Source of the DNA: a bacterium
GTDB taxonomy: Bacteria; CSSED10-310; JAJRTK01
NCBI GenBank assembly: GCA_024278345.1
Contig: JAJRTK010000523.1
Location: 1-18,230, forward strand
Direction of reading: 5' to 3'
Length of the DNA stretch: 18,230 nucleotides
This document shows positions 6,642-16,300 of the stretch, piece after piece (positions within the stretch are counted from its first letter, which is position 1; each line of letters starts with the position of its first letter). A program made the position numbers and the translations under genes. The notes beneath the pieces are model-generated. The model was not told where the DNA came from, did not search any database, and saw nothing but the letters and a program-made list of their open reading frames with translations.

Positions 6642-7687
6642 CGCACCACCCGAAATCCGGTGAAGCCCGCTTTTCCATCTGGCAAGAACCAACCCCGGAA
6701 CGACACCCTTACTTTCTCAGGATAGTCACGCCAAGATCCACCGCGCAGGGAACGATATTCAGGTCCGTAGCCACGAACGAACGGGTTCCGGGTCAGTCCT
6801 TTGCGAGACTGATAGCTGTCCGATTTGTAGCCGTCCTCACACCATTCGTAGACGTTTCCCAGCATATCATAGAGTCCGAATGCATTGGGTTTCTTGGATC
6901 CCACGGACTGTGGCCTCTTTCCGGCAACAAGCTTGCCATGCCAGGCGATCTCGTCCAGCACGCCATACCGAGCGGCATCTACACCGCCCCGGGCAGCATA
7001 TTCCCACTGGGCATCCGTCGGCAGCCGCAAGCCCAGGCCCGACTTTTTCAGGAAGTCATGGGTCCGTTTCCAGGAGATCATTTCCACGGGGCATTCATCG
7101 CAGCCGTGGAATGCGGCAACGTTCTTGCCAGTCACCGCGATCCACTGGCCCTGGGTCACCTCGTACTGCCCCATCCAGAACCCATCGACCCAGACCCGAT
7201 GCCGCGGCTTTTCGTCGTCCAGGCAGTCACCATCGCCACGCGAACAACCCATCCAAAACTCACCCCCGGGAATCCAGGCCATCTTCAAGTCGGTCTCCCC
7301 AAGACTCACCGTCACTCGATCCAGCCCCAGCACCTTGGCCTTCCTCGGATCAAGCCGCCAAAGGGCGCCACCCAGGGCCAATAGCTCCTCACCCGTCGCT
7401 TTTTTCACCGCGGCGGTCAGCAGGGAAACGGCCTTGTCCTGGTCGGCCGCCCGACCCAGCTTTCGGATTTCATCGGCGACCGCGATCCGTTCATCTCTGG
7501 ACGAACTCGATAGCTTCCCCATGAGTTCACCGGAGCCAACTCCCATTTTTGAGGGCTGCGTCGCCGCGGGACCGCTTGTTGCACGGCGAGTTGCCGGCGC
7601 CTCGCCTGCCAAGCCCAGTGTCCCCTGGAGAAAAATCAAGACTCCTGCCGCCAACCCGGCAATTGCCCCCGTCTTTTTTATGCTCAT
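6638..7687 (-). CDS. FGE-sulfatase (SUMF1) domain protein lacking catalytic cysteines
   Basis: 349 residues from the ATG at 7687 (AAGGAAGG ten bases upstream); the open frame reaches 7750, but the extra codons precede the signal peptide and overlap the sulfatase gene end. Residues 6-28 are a signal peptide or anchor. Residues about 55-115 are helical and HEAT-like. Residues about 129-349 form the C-lectin-like SUMF1 fold: IPGGEFWMG 139-147, the PVEMISW region 200-206, RLPTDAQWEYAARGG 221-235, NAFGLYDMLGNVYEWC 268-283, LRGGSW 314-319 and GFRVVR at the end. In true formylglycine-generating enzymes the two copper-binding Cys follow the GGS segment; here that stretch reads WRDYPEKVRVSFRG with no Cys. 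Two Cys at 148 and 155 lie in an Asp-rich loop. It is therefore more likely a binding or regulatory member of the family than a sulfatase maturase. It lies 49 bp after the sulfatase gene. Confidence 0.9.
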   Translation of the reverse strand: MSIKKTGAIAGLAAGVLIFLQGTLGLAGEAPATRRATSGPAATQPSKMGVGSGELMGKLSSSSRDERIAVADEIRKLGRAADQDKAVSLLTAAVKKATGEELLALGGALWRLDPRKAKVLGLDRVTVSLGETDLKMAWIPGGEFWMGCSRGDGDCLDDEKPRHRVWVDGFWMGQYEVTQGQWIAVTGKNVAAFHGCDECPVEMISWKRTHDFLKKSGLGLRLPTDAQWEYAARGGVDAARYGVLDEIAWHGKLVAGKRPQSVGSKKPNAFGLYDMLGNVYEWCEDGYKSDSYQSRKGLTRNPFVRGYGPEYRSLRGGSWRDYPEKVRVSFRGWFLPDGKAGFTGFRVVR

Positions 7688-7736
7688 TTGTCTTCTACCT
7701 TCCTTGATTCCATGAACGACCAGTGCTGAAAACCCT

Positions 7737-9917
7737 TCACCACTGGCCAAACGCGCGCCGAAGCTTTTTCACCTGTGCCCGCCCCTGGGGCGAGGGGTTG
7801 TCCCGTGCAAACCGTCCCAAAATCGCTGCCAGCTCTTTCCGGCGTCCCTGGGCTCGATAAAGAGCACAAAGCTCCGCCAAGGCACTGCCATTGTCCGGAT
7901 ATAACCGCATCTCTTGCCGAAGCAGCTTCTCCGCACCCGCCGCGAATCCCCCATGGGTGAGACGCCCGTCTTCACCGAAACTGAGAGCCAGGAGCGTGTC
8001 TCCATGATAAAAACTAAAGTGGGGAATCCTTGTGCCCGGCTGCTTTTTCAATTCATCCGCTACTTTTTCGAACGAGGTGAGAGCTTCGGAGAAGTCCTTC
8101 TTGCCATAGGAAAGAACACCGTCGATGAATGGGATTGCAGCCGGTAAAAATGGGGCCGCCTCCGACGCAAGCTGCCGGGCGGCATCGGGCTTGCCAAGCT
8201 GGAGATCCAGGAGTGCCAACCGAACCTTCGCCTCCCCCGGCCTCTTCTCCGCGGCTTTCTTCAGGATCGCCCGGACCTGGTCGAGCTTGCCCAGAGGCAC
8301 CAGCAACTCGCAAAGCTCAAAAAGTTTCTCGACCCGATGCGGAGCGATTTCGAGGCCCTGTTCCAGGGCTTCCACTGCCTCAGCGTACCGCCCCAACCGC
8401 CGAAGAGCCAATGCCAGCTCATCCCAAGCATCGGGCATTCTGGGGCTCCCCCGCAAAACCTCCCTCAACTTCTCTACAACCTGCTCGTAGCGCCCCACCT
8501 TCTTCAAGCCCATGGCTTGTCGATAGAGATTGAGGTCGCCAATCCTCTCCTTGGGATCGGGGCGCTCCACCTCTTCCCCGCCGGAAGCCACACCGCCCGC
8601 GTAGCCAAGAGCACCCACGACTTCGAGCTCCTCCGGGGAAAGAAGCTCCGGCGCTGGAAGATCAGCCAAGCCGCCAAACTTCTCGAGCTCGCGGCGAAGG
8701 TGCTCCCGGACTTTTTCAATTTCCGAGGCAGGTTCGGAAGCAAGCAAGTTGTGTCGCTGCCCAGGGTCGATCACAATATCATAAAGTTCCTGGCGAGGCG
8801 CAAGGATGTAGCTGTATCGAGCCCCCGTCAACGCCACAAGCTCTTTCCAGCCAAAGTGGAGACGCCCATAGTAGCTCTCTGAGTAGACCCAACGCTCCCG
8901 GGCCAATCGCTTCCCTCTCAGCACTGGAACCAACGAAATGCCATCTGGAGAATCCCCGTGGCTACCGGCGGAAGCCCCTACAAGCTCCAGAATCGTCGGA
9001 AAGAGATCCACAAGCGCAACCGGTGCCTCCCAGCGCCTGCCCCTTTGACGCCCCCCGGGAAGCTTAACCACCAGGGGCACCCGCAACACCTCGCGGTAAA
9101 GAAAAACCCCGTGATCCCGCTCGCCATGCTCCCCAAGCCCCTCTCCGTGATCCGACACCAACAGAATGAGACTCCCATCGTACAGGCTCAGCCTTCGAAG
9201 GCCATCCAAGAAACGCCCCACAAGCTCATCGCTGTAGGCCACCTCCCCATCGTAGAGATTTCCTTTGTACCGATCCCAAAATCGCCGGGGCGGCTTATAG
9301 GGTGTGTGTGGTTCGTAGAGATGGAGAAATAAGAAAAAAGGTTCCTCTGACCTTCCCGCTCCTTGGCCAACGGATCCCTCTACCTGCCGCTCCAACCAAC
9401 CGAGAGCCCGCTGGACCGTCTCCGCTCCGGACCTCTCCGCCTCGGAAAGGGGTTCCCCCCATCGTGGCCGCTCCAAGTCATCGTCATACCAGTCAAATCC
9501 GCGGCCGATCCCTGTCTCATGCCGGAGCACCAGACTCGAAACCGCTCCACCGGTGGAGTATCCCGCCCTTTTCAACGTCTCGGCCAAAGTTGAATGCTCA
9601 TCGCCAAGACGAAATCCGACGTTGTCCCGGACACCATGATGAACCGGCAGGTATCCCGTGAAGATGGAAGCATGCGACGGAAGCGTCAAAGGAACATGGG
9701 AATAGGCATTCTCGAAGACCACGCCATCCCCGGCAAGAGAATCGATGGCGGGTGTCTCAATGCGGTTGTAACCGTATATCGGTAACCGGTCGCCACGAAG
9801 CGTGTCGATAGAAATCAAGATCACGCTGGGAGGCGCCTCCCGAAAAAAGATTGGCCATGCGAAAAGAGCCGCCAACAGTGCCAGCATGCCCAGCCCCCAG
9901 AATACCTTCCTGGTCAT
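7737..9917 (-). CDS. Membrane-anchored sulfatase-fold hydrolase fused to TPR repeats
   Basis: 726 residues from the ATG at 9917 (GGGGAAGAG just upstream; the open frame extends 16 codons further without support). Residues 6-25 are an N-terminal signal anchor. Residues 30-395 are an alkaline-phosphatase-superfamily sulfatase domain: metal-binding IDTLRGDR (Asp38), the nucleophile segment LTLPSHASIFTG, EPHTPYKPP 202-210, SDHGEGLGEHG with Asp256/His257, and the late QELYDIVIDPGQRHNLL. At the formylglycine position the usual C-x-P-S-R is T-L-P-S-H (Thr78, His82). Thr is the nucleophile in phosphodiesterase-like members, so the substrate could be a phosphate or phosphonate ester, or a lipid/glycan headgroup, rather than a sulfate ester. 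Residues about 460-720 form several TPRs (for example AWDELALALRRLGRYAEAVEAL). First gene of a likely operon with the FGE-like and HEAT-repeat genes. Fold is clear; substrate unknown. Confidence 0.9.
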   Translation of the reverse strand: MTRKVFWGLGMLALLAALFAWPIFFREAPPSVILISIDTLRGDRLPIYGYNRIETPAIDSLAGDGVVFENAYSHVPLTLPSHASIFTGYLPVHHGVRDNVGFRLGDEHSTLAETLKRAGYSTGGAVSSLVLRHETGIGRGFDWYDDDLERPRWGEPLSEAERSGAETVQRALGWLERQVEGSVGQGAGRSEEPFFLFLHLYEPHTPYKPPRRFWDRYKGNLYDGEVAYSDELVGRFLDGLRRLSLYDGSLILLVSDHGEGLGEHGERDHGVFLYREVLRVPLVVKLPGGRQRGRRWEAPVALVDLFPTILELVGASAGSHGDSPDGISLVPVLRGKRLARERWVYSESYYGRLHFGWKELVALTGARYSYILAPRQELYDIVIDPGQRHNLLASEPASEIEKVREHLRRELEKFGGLADLPAPELLSPEELEVVGALGYAGGVASGGEEVERPDPKERIGDLNLYRQAMGLKKVGRYEQVVEKLREVLRGSPRMPDAWDELALALRRLGRYAEAVEALEQGLEIAPHRVEKLFELCELLVPLGKLDQVRAILKKAAEKRPGEAKVRLALLDLQLGKPDAARQLASEAAPFLPAAIPFIDGVLSYGKKDFSEALTSFEKVADELKKQPGTRIPHFSFYHGDTLLALSFGEDGRLTHGGFAAGAEKLLRQEMRLYPDNGSALAELCALYRAQGRRKELAAILGRFARDNPSPQGRAQVKKLRRAFGQW

Positions 9918-10060
9918 CTCTTCCCCTTTCCCGGTATTCAGAGCATGCCGGGGCAAACAAAGCAAAACAACGCCAGAAACCAGTCACCGGCCACGGAGCA
10001 AAGCCGTCTAAGGAACCTCTACGCTCGCCCAACGCCCGTTCGTGACTCCCCGAAGCCCTT

Positions 10061-10126
10061 TTCTTCTAGTGAAGTTCCGGTCGGGTCGGCGGCAATCCGT
10101 CCGCCGCCCCTCCCCCCTCATCGCCC
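10061..10126 (-). repeat. Intergenic repeat element, copy B
   Basis: Partner of copy A at 1684-1748, in the opposite orientation. On the minus strand it begins GGGCGATGA (10126-10118), passes through the identical 22-bp core (10108-10087) with the GGCGGC / GCCGCC stem and GGACGGATT loop, then CGGAACT, and ends near AGAAGAA. The blocks between the shared segments differ, which argues for an old dispersed element with conserved parts rather than a fresh duplication. Confidence 0.7.
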
Positions 10127-10242
10127 ACCAACCGGGCGGCCTACCCCCGGGCCTCTCGCGGAACCGGTCCTCCATCACTCCACCCAATGGAAGGACACCT
10201 CATTCCGCGGGGGCCTGACATCGCCAGGAAAACCCATGACCT

Positions 10243-10284
10243 GAAAGAAAAGAAAAAGCGCCCCAAGACCATGTCTCAGGGCGC
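10243..10284 (-). terminator. Rho-independent terminator of the giant surface-protein gene
   Basis: On the minus strand a two-part stem, GCGCCC (10284-10279) with GGGCGC (10263-10258) outside and AGAC (10276-10273) with GTCT (10269-10266) inside, is separated by a 2-nt internal loop and capped by ATG. It is followed at once by TTTTTCTTTTCTTTC. This is the expected form of an intrinsic terminator. Confidence 0.85.
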
Positions 10285-10315
10285 CCTTTGATAAAGGCTT
10301 CAATCCTTCAGGAGG

Positions 10316-10350
10316 TTCTCCCACCCCCGGGAAACCCGGCGGTGGGAGAA
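10316..10350 (-). terminator. Strong hairpin just after the giant gene stop
   Basis: Nine-base arms TTCTCCCAC and GTGGGAGAA enclose an inner CGGG / CCCG helix closing on AAA/TTT, starting 8 bp after the stop codon. There is no T-run directly behind it; the T-rich terminator at 10243-10284 follows. It may protect the 3' end of the transcript or act as the first of tandem terminators. Confidence 0.6.
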
Positions 10351-10357
10351 CAGTTCC

Positions 10358-13300
10358 TTACAGGGATCGGCGCCGCCTTGACAGTACGCCTGCCGCGAGG
10401 AACGACAAGAGCAACATCAGGGCCAGGACCGTTAGCTGCGTCACCGAACCCACAGTCCTGAATGCCGTGGTCGTCAGCGTCACCGCATCCAGCACCGTAC
10501 CATCGGACTGGGATGTCGCCGTAAGAACCACCGCATCGGACGAATTGTAGGCCACATTCGCAGGTATCGTCACCGTCACCTGGACTGTTTCGCTCACACC
10601 GGAATCCAGCGGCGATGTCTGGGGTTTATCGACAACAGCCGTCCAGACGCTGGTTCCCAGGGTGATATCGAACGCTTCCGTAGCATTCCCGGTATTGGTG
10701 ATGTCCACTGAGTAGACAACATCGCGGCCAGGATCGCTCGTGATGGCACTCGTCGTCGCCACCGCAGTCACGCCGTAGAGGAAGTTCGCCGAGGTAATCA
10801 GCGGGATGGCATCCCATTCCTGCGCGTCCCCTTGGGAAGTCACTGTCAGTGTCGCCACGTCGGTGTCTCCGCCACTGGCATTCGCCGGAACATTGACCGT
10901 CACGGTGACCGTTCCCGATCCTCCCGCATTCAGCGGACCAACCGTGCCAACGTCCACCATCGTGCCAGACCAGAGGTCGCTGGCGACAACCACGTCGAAC
11001 GTGTCGGTGGCATTGCCGCCGTTGGTGACCGTCAGGTCGTATGTCACCACACTGTTGGGGTCTGCCCACTGGTGGGCTGTTCCCGAAGTCAAGGCAACAG
11101 CGGGGAGGTAGACTGCGTCAACCGTTGTGGTCAGGGTAGATGTCGCGGAGACAGTGGGATCGTTCTGCGAGGTCGCCGTCACCACGGCGGCATCAACGGA
11201 ACCCGCTGCGGTTCCCGCGGGCACAAACACCGTGATCTGAACCACGATGGTCGATCCCGGGTTCACCGGACCCACGGTGCCACTCACGTCCCGAGCCGAA
11301 CCCACGGCCGTCGCCCAGTTGCTGACGACATTGATGTCGTAGCTATCCGCGGCTTCGCCCGTATTGGTCAGCGTCAAGTCGTAGACCACCGTCGATTCCG
11401 GTGTCGTCTGAACATCCGTGCTCGGCGTCAAGTCCAAGCCGCCAACGATGACATCGGTCACCGTCAGATCGACTGGAACCTGAACGAATCCAAGACCAGG
11501 ATCGTCCGTCTGAACAATCAGGGTCGCCGAATAGGTTCCCGGAGTCAGGCTGGTGGCATCCAAGGTCACATCCACCGTGCCCGCCGTATCCGCGGCAACA
11601 GAGCCTGGATTCGGTGTTTCCGACAGCCAGGGAACATCCACGTAGGGCGATACACAGCTCTCGCCGGACAGCGTCCGGAAGTAGTTATCGTTCCAAATGG
11701 CCCCGATGTCGTAGGAACCCGTATACCAGATCTCCGCGTCGGCCAGGGCGCCGGTGCAGAACCCCGCATTGATGGCCGTAGTAGCGAAGGGCGGCGAATC
11801 ACTGAAAGTCGCCCAGGCACCAGCGGGCCAGGCCGACAGATCCAGCTCTTCCACAAGGTTCGTGCCGTCGAAGTAGAACCCGCCATTCTGATCGCCACCG
11901 ATAGCGTAGAGGGCTCGATCCGTTCCCGCCAGCGCAAAGTCAGCCCTTGCGCTGGTGAAGGCCGGACCGGTGGTCCATGTATCGGAAGCAAGGTCGTACT
12001 GCTGGGTTGCTGTAACATTGGGCACGTTACCGTTGGGATCGTTGGGATCCGGCACGCTGGCGTCGTCCCAACCTCCGACAACATAGAGGAACTGCCCAAG
12101 CTGCCGCGAACCCGCCATGAAGACAGGCGTCGGCATGCTCGTTCCCGTGCTCCACGTGTCGGTGGCGATGTCGTAGATATCCACGTCACCTACCGTGCCA
12201 GCGTCATCTCCACCCACGACATAGATCTTGCCTTCCCACGCGGCCAGGGCGGAGCCCCAGGTATAACGGGGAAGCAAAGTGCCCGAGTACCACGTGTCGG
12301 CGGCAATGTCGTAGATGTAGTTGAAGTCCCAGCTCCATCCAAACCAAGAGCCACCCATCACATAGATGTAGCCCTGGTAACAGATGGCCGAAGCGGCTTC
12401 GGTTCCCAAGGGTATGGGCGCCAAGGCCACCCATTCGTTGTTGTCGGCATCGAAGCGCCAACTGTTGTCAGTCAAGGCGAAACTCCCGTCGATCCCACCA
12501 AAGACGTAGAACGAATTCGGCGTCTCCCAGCACTGGGCCGAAGCGTACCGGATCAAACCGCCGGGAACCGGGCTGGCAGAGTACCATGCGGGACTCTGAG
12601 CAACGCGGCTTGGCTGGTTCGAGCCGGATCCCTTGCCCACGAGGGACATGGGCATTGGAGCCACTGGCCGACCCTTGGCGTCGGGCTGGATCTTCGTGGC
12701 GGGGCCGTTCAAGGTTGCCCTTGGCACGACGACGCCGCCATCGACTTCAAAGGCTTCGTAGCTCACGCTACCGGCGCCTGTGTTCGTCATGTTCAGGGAC
12801 GTCATGCCGGACGTGCCTTCGTCCAGCGTCATGGTAATGGCGTTGGGATCGGTGACGGTGCAGGGGGAGTCCGGCCGCATCGCTACGTCCGAAGTTCCCA
12901 TGACCTGCTGCGTCACACCTACCGAAGCCGTGAAGTCAGCGAATCCAGTGGCCGAAACGACCAGCGTATAGGTTCCTTCAGCCATCCAAGCTTCATAGGT
13001 TCCATCCGCCAGGGAGGCGGCAGCCACTACGTTGTTCGGATCGGCATCGTCGGTGAAGGTCAACGTCGCGTTCTCCAGCACCGCACCCGGCGCTTGGTCG
13101 CAGTAGTCCAGACCGGTCACCGTCCCCACCAAATAGCCGTAGTTCGCGGGCACGACCACCATGGTCACGTCCAGAACAGGCACCGACGGTGCCGAACTCG
13201 ATGCACGAAGCTGCGCTGAGTAGGTTCCGGTCATGGTCACCACATTTGGGTCACTGGCATCGAACGTGACATCTACCGGCTGGTTGCCGTCCGGTACCAC

Positions 13301-16300
13301 CGTCGCGGTGGACGGATTTTCACTCAGCCACAAGACATCGCTCGCCGCAAGAGCCGCCAAATCGTAGCCCACAATCGTGTCCGATGCTGCTTGGTGCATC
13401 CCGACGAAAGTGACGTTGGGGAACGCGAATTCGGTTGTGATCGCCGCTCCACCGGCACCCCCTGTCAGGTCCGCGGCGCCGCTGAAGCTCACGCCTGTCG
13501 CCAAACCGGTGGCCGGATCGATCTGGGTCGCCGTATGACCGGTTGCACCGTCCTGGGACCAAATCCATAGGAAGGGGCCACCGGTGGTGTAGGGATCCCA
13601 AGCCGCGCCGTAGGCCGCAAGGCCGTTGGTGGCAAACTGGTTGATCACGGTACCGGTTCGATCAAACTCAAAAAGGTCGCCACCGAAGTTCTGCGTCCAG
13701 AAATTGTCCGTCACGGGATCGTAAGCCAATGCCCGGCACGGGTTCTCAGGACAGGGAATGGTGACGCCAGTCGCCGTCCCAGTGGCAGGATCGATCTGAT
13801 CCAGGACCGTGGAATCACTGGCATAGAGGTAGGTTCCATCGTAAGCCAAATCGCGCCAGCCCCAGGTGGACGCGGTCGGTTGGATATAGGTGTTGAGAAG
13901 GACTCCGTTGGGATCGAGCTCGAACAGGTAGTTCTGCTCAGTGTAACTGGTCAGCCCGGCCGCCGTCGCCCAGAGACTTCCGTTAACCCACTCCACCCCA
14001 AGCAGGAGAACACTGCCCGTCGCGGCACCGGCATCGATTCTGAAGACTTCGTCGCCAAGTGCCGTGGGCGCGAGGCCCGGACGGACTTGGGGAGAGATCT
14101 CAGCGTCGGCAACCTGAGGCGCCGGAACCAGAGGAGGCAAGGGAGCCGTCGGCCCGGCCACGAAGCCAAGGTCGAACTCCAACAGGTCGTAGACATCTCC
14201 GGCGGCGCCAGAGTTCGTCAAGGTGAATCCAGGATTCAGGCTTCGGGTCATTCCCATTGCCAGAGTCATGGAGAGAGCATTCTGATCCGCCGTGTAGCAA
14301 GACGCGTCGAACCGCAGGACGAAGTCCTGAGTGACCGGAGCGTTGGGACCCAGCACGACGGTTGTCGATTGAGTCACATACCCGGCATAGGAAACGTCCA
14401 CGTTATAAGTGCCACCGGCCAACCAATAGGCGTAACCGCCGTCCGCCGCCGTGGCCAAATTGGCCGCGGGAGTGTTGGGAGCATTGGGATCCGTCACGAC
14501 CACCGCGGCGCCCTCCAATGCGCCTGCCGGCACATCACAGTAGCTGAGGCCCGTCACCGTTCCCTGGATCTTGCCCCAGCCAGCGGGCGAAGTCACGATC
14601 ATCGTCACCGGTACGATAGGATCGACGGGAGTCGAATTGAGAAGCACCAGATCCGCCGTGTAAGTCCCTGGCTGGGGCACCACGTTGGGATCGCTGGCGT
14701 CGAAGGTAATGTTAAACGCCGCATTGCCCGCGGCGGCAATCGTCGCTCCATTGGGATCCTCGTCGAGCCACAGAATGTCGGAAACTCCGCCCGAAGCGAC
14801 GGAAAAAGCTCCTACCTCGGCGTTGTTCGGGAAAGCCCCAACCAAGGTTCCCGCACCGGTGCCCACGTCGAGAATCCACATTTCGCCACCCGAACCACTG
14901 ATGTTGTAGGCGGCCAAATAGAGTAGGCCGGCCAGTTCATCGTAATCCATGCTTTGAATGTAGTTCGCGCTGAATCCAACAGGCCCAATGACTGTACCGG
15001 CTCCGGTTACCGGATCGACACTCAAAAGACTGTCGCTGACAATATCGAAGGCCCAGATCTCCCCCGCGCTCCCCACCGCGATGTCCACGACGCAAGCACC
15101 GTTGGTGATGGCACCAATCGTTGTGGGTGCGCCCGTAGCGGGATCGAGGGTATAGAGAGTCGAAGCGGAGCAGGTCGTCGCAACCGCATAGAGAGTTCCG
15201 TCCAGGGCACCGCCCATTCCCGACCAGGTCTCGCCTGTCCCTGGCACGGGCGTGCCGATCACTGTCTCCGCTCCAGTGGTCGTATCCACAGTCACGAAGT
15301 TGCCTGAAGTATTATTGATGGCATAGAGCTTGGTGAAGTCGCCTTGCAAGAAGTCTCCGGCCCAATAGTCCGGGGCTCCTCCCACCGACGTCCATGTTCC
15401 GGGAAGATCGATGTCCGGTATGCTCACCACCGCGTCCGTCCCAGGGAAGATATCGACACCGAATCCGGGTGATCCCGCAAATGGCAAGGCCACCGAGCCT
15501 GCGGTCTCATAGCTACAGAGTCTGTGCATCTCTGGCGAGGCTGGTCCCAGCCTTGTGGGGCGATCCAAACATTCTGCCGGGAGCTCCCGCTTCGGTCGAT
15601 CCGCGGCGGATTCCTGAAGCGCCGCCAGCTTCGCCGCTACCGGCGTTGCCAGGGTGAATCCAGGATTGCCCTCGTAGAAGTTGAACGTCCCGGCGCCGGC
15701 ACCGGTATTGTCCACGGTCAGGGCCGCTGGCAAGAGGTCGAGCTGCCCCATGGGCAACGTATGGGTCAACGAGGTTGGAGCTCCGGCGAAACAGGGTGCG
15801 TCGAGCCTGAGCACGAAGTCCTGGATCGTCGTCGAGTTCGGACCAAGGACCACCGTCGTGTTCTGGGTCACGTAACCAGTGGCAGAGACATCGACAGTGT
15901 AACTGCCAGCCGCCAACCAGTAAGAATAGCTGCCGTCCGCCGCGGTCAACAAGTTGACCGGCGGACTGTTCGGTGCGTTGGGATCGGTCACCACCACTGC
16001 TGCGTCCTTGAGGGCACCCAGCGGATCGTCGCAATTCCCAAGCGCCGTCACGACTCCGGAGAGCTTGCCCCAGCTCGCTGGCGCGGTCACCGTCATGGTC
16101 ACCGGGACTTTGACCATGCCGTAAGGCGTGTCATTGGAAAGAACAATGTTCGCCCTATAGGTTCCGGGCTGTGGAACGACGTTGGGGTCGTTGGCGAAGA
16201 AGTGAACGTTGTAAGCCTGGTTTCCGGCAGCGACGATGACCGCGTTGTTCGGGTCTTCATCGAGCCAGAGAGCATCACCCACGCCGCCCGCGGCGATGGC

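Larger units (their letters stand above)
9918..10357. other. Gene-free stretch between giant gene and sulfatase gene
   Basis: 440 bp with no convincing gene. It contains two 3' hairpins of the giant gene (10243-10350), repeat element copy B (10061-10126) and the upstream region of the sulfatase gene. A promoter for the sulfatase operon must lie here unless it is read through, but no clear -35/-10 pair was found. Confidence 0.6.

Noticed and set aside
6638-9917. Classical sulfatase plus its formylglycine-generating maturase
   Set aside because: The sulfatase lacks the Cys/Ser of C-x-P-x-R and the FGE-like protein lacks the active-site Cys pair, so this standard reading does not fit.
10832-13219. 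795-codon open frame on the plus strand inside the giant gene
   Set aside because: It is antisense to a clearly coding repeat protein; its translation is Arg/His/Gly-rich low-complexity without any domain. High-GC third positions remove stops from this frame. Similar shadows at 13880-14926 and 15524-16411.
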